Assembly (NCBI GenBank): GCA_002315815.1
Contig: DCIN01000052.1
Span: 1 to 32,918, forward strand
DNA length: 32,918 nucleotides
Direction of reading: 5' to 3'
From: Bacteroidales bacterium UBA1725
GTDB lineage: Bacteria; Bacteroidota; Bacteroidia; Bacteroidales; UBA932
Shown here: piece by piece, positions 1-5,349 of the stretch
How positions within the stretch are numbered: position 1 is the stretch's first letter
Layout: the number at the start of each line of letters is the position of its first letter
Translations under genes and position numbers: made by a program
Notes under the pieces: model-generated
What the model saw: only the letters and a program-made list of their open reading frames with translations
What the model was told of the DNA's origin: nothing
Databases searched by the model: none

Positions 1-49
1 GGACCAGCTCAAAGAGAGCAACCGCTGGACCGCAGCGAAGCCCAGCCAT

Positions 50-93
50 AGAAAGAAAACTGCTGTCTGACCTCGAGCGAAGCCAGACAGCAG
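50..93 (-). terminator. Rho-independent terminator of dnaK
   Basis: Bases 60-69 (CTGCTGTCTG) and 84-93 (CAGACAGCAG) are perfect 10-base inverted repeats around a 14-base loop. Read on the minus strand, the stem is followed at once by TTTTCTTTCT (bases 59-50). Stem plus T-rich tract, 27 bases past the dnaK stop codon, is the classical intrinsic terminator layout. It is in the right orientation for dnaK and suggests that dnaK is transcribed alone or as the last gene of its unit. Confidence 0.8.
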
Positions 94-120
94 ATACGGT
101 ACAGTCACCGGGAGCAGAAC

Positions 121-2004
121 TTACTGCTCGTCAGGCTGATCGTTTGCGTTGCCATAGTCGGGCTGAGATCCCTGGGCTCCTTGATTTCCCTGAGCTGCCT
201 GGGCTGCCTTTGCCATATCCTCGGAGGCTGCATGCCAGGCGGCTTCAAGTGCCTGGTTTTGAGTATCGATAGCTGCAAGATCCTTGGCCTCTACCGCTTT
301 CTTGAGCTCGGCACAAGCGGATTCGATGGCGGTTTTCTTTTCAGCAGGAATCTTGTCGCCATACTCCTTGAGATTCTTCTCAGTCTGGAACACCATCGCA
401 TCAGCGTTGTTGATTTTTTCGACCCGTTCCTTTTCAGCCTTGTCGGCCTCTTCGTTTGCCTTGGCCTCGTCACGCATACGCTGTATCTCCTCATCGGAAA
501 GACCGCTGGAAGCCTCGATACGGATGTGCTGTTCCTTGCCTGTGGATTTGTCTTTGGCGGATACGCTGAGTATTCCGTTGGTATCAATGTCGAAGGAAAC
601 CTCAATCTGAGGTATTCCACGAGGAGCGGGGGCTATTCCATCCAGATGGAAAACACCTATCTGCTTGTTATCCTTGGCCATAGGACGTTCGCCCTGAAGG
701 ACGCGGATTTCCACGGAGGGTTGGTTGTCAGCAGCTGTGGAGAATACCTGCTCCTTATGCACCGGAATGGTTGTGTTGCTCTCTATGAGTTTGGTCATCA
801 CGCCGCCGAGAGTCTCGATTCCAAGACTGAGCGGTGTAACATCGAGCAGAAGCACATCCTTGACGTCACCGGCTAGCACACCTCCCTGAATCGCCGCGCC
901 AATGGCTACGACCTCATCAGGATTGACACTCTTGTTGGGCTCCTTTCCAAAGAACTCCTTCACCATCTCCTGGACCTTGGGAATACGGGTTGAACCTCCC
1001 ACGAGCAGGACCTCGTCTATCTGGGATGCAGACAGTCTTGCATCAGCGAGAGCCTTTCGGCAAGGTTCGATACTGCGACGGAAAAGATCATCACACAGAG
1101 CCTCAAACTTGGCCCTTGTCAAAGTCTTAACAAGGTGCTTGGGCATTCCGTTCACAGCGGTGATATAGGGAAGATTGATTTCTGTGGAGCTGTTGTTGGA
1201 GAGTTCAATCTTCGCTTTTTCAGCAGCCTCCTTGAGTCTCTGGAGAGCCATAGAATCTTTCTTGAGATCAATTCCTATATTCTCGTATGAGAATTCCGAT
1301 GCAAGCCAGTCAATGATGGCCTGATCAAAGTCATCTCCTCCGAGATGGGTGTCACCGTTGGTGGATTTGACCTCAAACACGCCGTCTCCGAGTTCAAGAA
1401 TGGAAATATCGAAAGTACCGCCTCCCAAATCGTATACGGCCACCTTCATATTCTTGTTCTTCTTGTCAAGTCCGTATGCAAGTGCTGCAGCAGTAGGTTC
1501 GTTGATGATGCGCTTCACATCCAGACCGGCAATCTTGCCGGCTTCCTTGGTGGCCTGACGCTGTGAATCGGAGAAATATGCGGGTACTGTAATGACAGCT
1601 TCAGTGACAGGTTGGCGGAGATAATCCTCAGCTGTCTTCTTCATCTTCTGAAGGATGATGGCGGAAATCTCCTGAGGACTGTACATACGTCCGTTGATAT
1701 CCACGCGGGGAGTGTTGTTCTCGCCTCTAACTACATTGTAAGGCACTCTGGACACCTCACGGCTGACCTGATCATAGTTCTCTCCCATAAATCTCTTAAT
1801 GGAGAATATGGTGTTGTTGGGATTGGTGATGGCCTGACGCTTGGCTGGATTTCCAACTTTGCGTTCTCCGTTCTCCGTGAATGCGACCACCGAAGGGGTG
1901 GTGCGGGCTCCTTCATCATTAATGATGACAGTAGGCTGGTTTCCTTCCATTACGGCAACGCACGAATTCGTGGTTCCGAGATCTATTCCGATAATTTTAC
2001 CCAT
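121..2004 (-). CDS. dnaK: Molecular chaperone DnaK (Hsp70)
   Basis: This is the ATP-dependent Hsp70 chaperone, which binds exposed hydrophobic peptide segments in the cytoplasm together with DnaJ and GrpE. The protein of 627 residues has the full family length. Visible signatures are the N-terminal phosphate loop GIDLGTTNSCVAVMEG, the second phosphate motif VYDLGGGTFDISIL, the adenosine motif VLLVGGSTRIPKVQ, and the interdomain linker region VLLLDVTPLSLGIETLGG leading into the substrate-binding domain. The C-terminus is a Q/G/N-rich tail ending DQPDEQ. The frame is open 14 codons further upstream, but the ATG at 2004 gives the standard MGKIIGIDLGTTNS start and is preferred. No dnaJ or grpE lies next to it. 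It is divergent from the pseudouridine synthase at 2128, and no TAnnTTTG box is visible in front of it. Confidence 0.98.
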   Translation of the reverse strand: MGKIIGIDLGTTNSCVAVMEGNQPTVIINDEGARTTPSVVAFTENGERKVGNPAKRQAITNPNNTIFSIKRFMGENYDQVSREVSRVPYNVVRGENNTPRVDINGRMYSPQEISAIILQKMKKTAEDYLRQPVTEAVITVPAYFSDSQRQATKEAGKIAGLDVKRIINEPTAAALAYGLDKKNKNMKVAVYDLGGGTFDISILELGDGVFEVKSTNGDTHLGGDDFDQAIIDWLASEFSYENIGIDLKKDSMALQRLKEAAEKAKIELSNNSSTEINLPYITAVNGMPKHLVKTLTRAKFEALCDDLFRRSIEPCRKALADARLSASQIDEVLLVGGSTRIPKVQEMVKEFFGKEPNKSVNPDEVVAIGAAIQGGVLAGDVKDVLLLDVTPLSLGIETLGGVMTKLIESNTTIPVHKEQVFSTAADNQPSVEIRVLQGERPMAKDNKQIGVFHLDGIAPAPRGIPQIEVSFDIDTNGILSVSAKDKSTGKEQHIRIEASSGLSDEEIQRMRDEAKANEEADKAEKERVEKINNADAMVFQTEKNLKEYGDKIPAEKKTAIESACAELKKAVEAKDLAAIDTQNQALEAAWHAASEDMAKAAQAAQGNQGAQGSQPDYGNANDQPDEQ

Positions 2005-2085
2005 AATATATGTTTTTGTCTTGTTCTTTCCTTTCCGGGAATCCATACACCGGTGATTGCTTCACCTTCTCCAATCCCGTGCCAG

Positions 2086-2098
2086 TGACATTTTGTCA
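2086..2098. promoter_or_regulatory. Palindrome between dnaK and the pseudouridine synthase
   Basis: TGACATTTTGTCA is a perfect inverted repeat (TGACA / TGTCA, 3-base spacer). It overlaps the TTTG of the -33 element of the plus-strand promoter and lies 82 bases upstream of the dnaK start. This placement would suit an operator, but a 5-base arm can occur by chance and no matching regulator is known to me. Confidence 0.3.
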
Positions 2099-2123
2099 GA
2101 AATCGGGTTTCTTGCTATATTTG
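2092..2123 (+). promoter_or_regulatory. Bacteroidota-type promoter of the pseudouridine synthase
   Basis: TTTG (2092-2095), 20 bases, then TATATTTG (2116-2123) matches the known Bacteroidota consensus TTTG-N19-21-TAnnTTTG. Only four bases separate the -7 box from the ATG at 2128, so initiation should fall at or near the start codon. Confidence 0.75.
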
Positions 2124-2127
2124 CAAT

Positions 2128-2847
2128 ATGGAATACAGAGACATAGCGGAAGAAGAATTCAGAGATCTGGAGTCCCGAATCCTGTTCGAAGACAATCACC
2201 TCCTCATCGTAAACAAGAAAGTCGGAGAAATCGTACAAGGGGATAAGACCGGGGACGAATGTCTCGCGGAAACATACAAGGCTTTCATCGCCAGAAGGGA
2301 CAACAAGCCCGGGAAAGTCTTTCTGGGCATTCCACATCGTCTGGACAGGCCTGTGAGCGGAATATGCGTACTGGCAAAAACTTCAAAGTGCCTGGAAAGG
2401 CTTGCCGGGATGTTCCGGAATTCTGAAATTCACAAGTTCTACTGGGCATTGTGTTGTGCCGCTCCCGAAAGAAAGGAGGCCACTCTGGAAAACTGGATGA
2501 CTAGAAACGAGAAGCAGAACAAGTCTTTCATATCAAGGACGGAAGGGAACGGAGCCAAACTGGCAAAGTTGAAATACAGGCATATAGCGGACACTGAAAG
2601 ATACCATTTGCTTGAAGTCGAACTGCTGACAGGGCGTCACCACCAGATTCGCTGTCAACTCAGCCATATCTCCTGCCCTATCAAGGGAGACCTCAAATAC
2701 GGAGCTTCGAGGTCCAATCCGGACGGAGGAATATGCCTCCACGCCCACGAGATACGTTTCACACACCCTGTGAAGAAAACGGAAATGGACATCGTATGTC
2801 CTCCACCTTCAAGTTGGAAAGGGGTCACTGACCTTTTCTGCGACTGA
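2128..2847 (+). CDS. RluA-family RNA pseudouridine synthase
   Basis: It is predicted to isomerise uridine to pseudouridine in rRNA or tRNA. The 239-residue protein has the RluA-family core. ILFEDNHLLIVNKKVGE (about residues 18-34) opens the catalytic domain, HRLDRPVSG contains the catalytic Asp73, and LLTGRHHQIRCQL is the later conserved strand. There is no N-terminal S4 RNA-binding domain, so it belongs to the short class. The exact target uridine cannot be read from the sequence. The ATG at 2128 is used because it sits four bases after a strong promoter box. Its 3' end overlaps the convergent AraC-type gene by 23 bases. Confidence 0.93.
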   Translation: MEYRDIAEEEFRDLESRILFEDNHLLIVNKKVGEIVQGDKTGDECLAETYKAFIARRDNKPGKVFLGIPHRLDRPVSGICVLAKTSKCLERLAGMFRNSEIHKFYWALCCAAPERKEATLENWMTRNEKQNKSFISRTEGNGAKLAKLKYRHIADTERYHLLEVELLTGRHHQIRCQLSHISCPIKGDLKYGASRSNPDGGICLHAHEIRFTHPVKKTEMDIVCPPPSSWKGVTDLFCD

Positions 2848-3241
2848 AAAGATTTTTGTATCGACCGGGAGTCATCCCGGTCTTTTTCTTGAAGGCATCT
2901 GTAAAGGTGACAACGTTGCGGAATCCGGACATTGCACTTATTTCTTTGACAGTGAGGTCAGGATGAGCGGCAATGAGCGACTTTGCATAATCCACCCTGT
3001 GACGGTTCAGATAATTGTTGAAATTCTCTCCTGCCATCTTGTTGATGGCCCTCGAAGTGTAAGTCTTGTTGGAGCAGGTATCCAAAGACAGGTCCGTGAG
3101 AGTATAGTCACAGGAAAGGTATGGTTTTGACTCCTCCATAAACTCCTCTATTTTCAAATAGAGAGGTTCATCCGGCTGGGATTCTACATCCTGTGATCTG
3201 TCCTTCCGCTGGAAGAAATGAAGAAAATGTTTGTTTTTCAT
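2825..3241 (-). CDS. Small AraC-family DNA-binding regulator
   Basis: The 138-residue protein is essentially an isolated AraC/XylS double helix-turn-helix domain (about residues 45-133). Matches are the first helix-turn-helix around TLTDLSLDTCSNKTYTSRAINKM, the inter-helix stretch NFNNYLNRHRVDYAKSLI, and the second around LTVKEISAMSGFRNVVTFTDAFKKKTGMTPGRYK. The region before residue 45 is short and polar and shows no ligand-binding cupin or membrane sensor. Such domains act as transcription factors, but what this one senses is unknown. It may be the remnant or relative of the large membrane AraC regulators common in this phylum. Its promoter box lies inside the terminator of the upstream operon (3267-3311). 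The 3' end overlaps the convergent pseudouridine synthase. Confidence 0.9.
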   Translation of the reverse strand: MKNKHFLHFFQRKDRSQDVESQPDEPLYLKIEEFMEESKPYLSCDYTLTDLSLDTCSNKTYTSRAINKMAGENFNNYLNRHRVDYAKSLIAAHPDLTVKEISAMSGFRNVVTFTDAFKKKTGMTPGRYKNLFSRRKGQ

Positions 3242-3266
3242 CGGACTAAAATTTGGTTATACAGGG

Positions 3267-3274
3267 CAAAAATA
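3267..3274 (-). promoter_or_regulatory. -7 box for the AraC-type gene
   Basis: Minus-strand TATTTTTG (plus CAAAAATA) fits TAnnTTTG, 25 bases before the AraC-type ATG at 3241. No clear -33 element is present. The box is part of the T-rich tract of the preceding terminator. Confidence 0.5.
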
Positions 3275-3311
3275 AAAGAAATCCCCGTCCTTTTGCAGTC
3301 AGGACGGGGAT
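3274..3311 (-). terminator. Terminator of the SPOR-leuS-YitT operon
   Basis: Bases 3281-3291 (ATCCCCGTCCT) and 3301-3311 (AGGACGGGGAT) are perfect 11-base inverted repeats with a 9-base loop. On the minus strand the stem is followed by a T-rich run (TTCTTTTATTTTTG). It lies 27 bases past the stop of the second YitT gene. The plus-strand side also has a T run (3317-3325), so it could work in both directions, but no plus-strand gene runs into it. Confidence 0.85.
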
Positions 3312-3338
3312 GCTGTTATTTTTTTGTAATTCTTTACA

Positions 3339-4280
3339 TTAAGAATCATCCTTTTTGGAAGTCTTAATAGTGTCAAAACCCTTTCCATATACGCCAGTTA
3401 CAGATGATACTGAAAGGAATGCGTTTGGATCTATCCTCTTAACTGTTTTTAACAAAAGGTTTAAATCAGTTTTGCGGGTGATAATCATCAGGACTTCCGT
3501 GCTGGACTTGGTGTACCACCCTTTCCCGTCAAGCACAGTCACTCCCCTGTGGAGGTCGTGAGTCACCGTATCTGCGATTTCCTCATATTTGGAAGATAGT
3601 ACGAACAGCTGAACCGACTGTTTGGCACCGGCAAGATACATATCCAGCACCACGCTCACGACTCCGGTGAGAATAAAACCGTAAACTACAGTGGTTATTT
3701 TTTCAGTAAAAGGAATCAGTTCGCCCGCTTGAGTGTATGAAGGCACAAAGAGTGACGAAAATATTATGATGCAATCCACGGCAAGTATCATCCTGCCTGG
3801 AGAAACATTGCGGTATTTGCTGACTACCAGAGCGATAATATCAGTACCGCCAGTACTGCCGCCTTGCGACATCGACAGACCTATTCCGAGTCCGACCATA
3901 AGTCCTCCCATTACGGTGCTCACAAGCTTTCCGTTGTCCACAGCCAGCGTCTTGCAGATATCCTGAGGGATGAGTACCTGACACAGGTTAAGTCCTACGG
4001 CCGCAAGGATGATGGCGAAGACCGTCTTCCCTCCGAAATTACGTCCCAGAGTACAGAGAGCGAGAACCAAAAGGCCCAGATTGAGGACAAAATAGGAAGT
4101 ACCCATCTTCACGAAACCTTTCGTGGCATACTGGATTATGGACGAGATTCCGGTGACACCGCCTCCAATCAGATTATTCGGAACCAGAAATATGCTCCAT
4201 CCGACCACATATACGGTGATTCCCAGAGCAACAATTGAATATTCCTTAATGGTTGTGAGGATAGTTTTTTTATTCAACAT
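3339..4280 (-). CDS. YitT family membrane protein (second of tandem pair)
   Basis: The 313-residue protein has a hydrophobic N-terminal part with about five to six membrane segments. It carries family motifs such as SQGGSTGGTDIIALVVSKY, then a soluble C-terminal DUF2179 domain (RGVTVLDGKGWYTKSSTEVLMIITRK and VTGVYGKGFDTIK). YitT/DUF161 proteins are inner-membrane proteins whose substrate is generally unknown. The open frame runs back to 4493, but that extension crosses the 3' end of the upstream paralogue and its repeat array. The ATG at 4280 gives the normal family start, 25 bases after the upstream stop. It shares motif order with that neighbour, so the two are likely a duplication and might form a heteromer (inference). 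Confidence 0.92.
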   Translation of the reverse strand: MLNKKTILTTIKEYSIVALGITVYVVGWSIFLVPNNLIGGGVTGISSIIQYATKGFVKMGTSYFVLNLGLLVLALCTLGRNFGGKTVFAIILAAVGLNLCQVLIPQDICKTLAVDNGKLVSTVMGGLMVGLGIGLSMSQGGSTGGTDIIALVVSKYRNVSPGRMILAVDCIIIFSSLFVPSYTQAGELIPFTEKITTVVYGFILTGVVSVVLDMYLAGAKQSVQLFVLSSKYEEIADTVTHDLHRGVTVLDGKGWYTKSSTEVLMIITRKTDLNLLLKTVKRIDPNAFLSVSSVTGVYGKGFDTIKTSKKDDS

Positions 4281-4305
4281 CTTTGATTTAAGAATGATTT
4301 TCAAT

Positions 4306-5349
4306 TTAAGAATCATAGGGGCCTGTCCCTGAGTCAGCGCGGAGACCAGCTCCGGAGTCAGCATCTGAGCCAGCATCTGAGCCAGTATGAGAATCAGCAC
4401 CTGTGCCGGAACTTTCATTACTGCTCCTTCTGGAGGCCACCCGGAATTTGGGCAGAGTCTTGATTTCGTCGAAACCCTCTCCATAGACGGCACCGACCTG
4501 AGTCACAGTCATAAAGGCCTTGGGGTCTATGTCCTTGATAACTCTTGAAAGCACCGGAAGCTGCTTCTGGTCAATGACAATAAGCAGGACATTCCTGGAG
4601 GACTTTGTATACCAGCCCTGAGCACCGAACACTGTGACTCCCCTTTCCATCTCGTTGATGATATGGTCGGCAATCTTCATATACTGGTCGGAAAAAACGA
4701 GCATCTGGTATGAGGACTTCTTTCCTCCCACAACGAAATCAATCATCAAAGAGAATGTGACAAGTTCCTCGATACCATAGCACATATCGGAGAAATTCTT
4801 GTCTGGCAGGAAGAGCAACAGTGCGCATACCGCCAAATCGCTCACCAGAAAGACACTGCTCAGCGATACTGGGAAATATCTGTTGACCATAAGAGCAACG
4901 ATGTCCGTTCCTCCAGTACTCCCGCCGAAACGTAGCACAAGTCCTATTCCGGCAGCTTCGAAAGCACCGGCAATGATTGGGATGAGCACTGTCTCCTCAA
5001 TATTGAAGAACATTCCCGGGGAGCAATGAAGAAAAGTCGCTCCCTCAAGAATCCCCATCGCCAGAGATGACATTGCTATACAGTATAGCGTCTTGAACCC
5101 GAATCCGAGTCCCATTGCCAGAACGGCCACGATAATCAACAGTGCATTGATTACAAAATAGGAGTATTGCGCCTGAATGAGACCGCCGGTGGCATACTGT
5201 ATCACCGTACACAGACCCATCATCCCCCCTGCTGACATTCCATTGGGAATCATAAAACATTCCCAAGCTATTCCGAAGAAAAAACAGGCGAGGGTAAGAA
5301 TAAGGTATTCCTTGAGAAGACGTGAGATGTCTCTTCTTGTGACAATCAT
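4306..5349 (-). CDS. YitT family membrane protein (first of tandem pair) with repeat tail
   Basis: The 347-residue protein contains the same layout as its downstream paralogue: membrane segments from about residue 15 to 200, FGGSTGGTDIVALMVNRYF, and a DUF2179 domain with RGVTVFGAQGWYTKSSRNVLLIVI and VGAVYGEGFDEIKTL. After the domain it carries an extra tail of roughly 33 residues rich in Ser, Gly, Asp and Ala with a four-residue period, written by a 12-base tandem repeat (4323-4406). Such a tail is unusual for the family and is probably disordered. The ATG overlaps the leuS TGA in an ATGA arrangement, so translation is likely coupled. Function is unassigned; a transporter role is possible. 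Confidence 0.92.
   Translation of the reverse strand: MIVTRRDISRLLKEYLILTLACFFFGIAWECFMIPNGMSAGGMMGLCTVIQYATGGLIQAQYSYFVINALLIIVAVLAMGLGFGFKTLYCIAMSSLAMGILEGATFLHCSPGMFFNIEETVLIPIIAGAFEAAGIGLVLRFGGSTGGTDIVALMVNRYFPVSLSSVFLVSDLAVCALLLFLPDKNFSDMCYGIEELVTFSLMIDFVVGGKKSSYQMLVFSDQYMKIADHIINEMERGVTVFGAQGWYTKSSRNVLLIVIDQKQLPVLSRVIKDIDPKAFMTVTQVGAVYGEGFDEIKTLPKFRVASRRSSNESSGTGADSHTGSDAGSDADSGAGLRADSGTGPYDS
4323..4406. repeat. 12-base tandem repeat in a YitT 3' end
   Basis: On the plus strand successive 12-base units begin with CAG: CAGCGCGGAGAC, CAGCTCCGGAGT, CAGCATCTGAGC (twice, identical), CAGTATGAGAAT, CAGCACCTGTGC. A weaker unit precedes them at 4323-4334. Six good units span 4335-4406. On the coding strand they give a four-residue period of the type D-[AT]-[GD]-S. 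Because 12 is a multiple of three, a change in unit number would not break the frame. Confidence 0.85.

Noticed and set aside
181..876. Plus-strand reading frame of 231 codons opposite dnaK
   Set aside because: It is the antisense shadow of the DnaK substrate-binding domain and has no promoter box or family match.
4281..4493. Upstream extension of the second YitT reading frame
   Set aside because: It runs through the 3' end and repeat array of the preceding YitT gene in another frame and gives a Gln/Leu-rich sequence unlike the family. The ATG at 4280 fits better.
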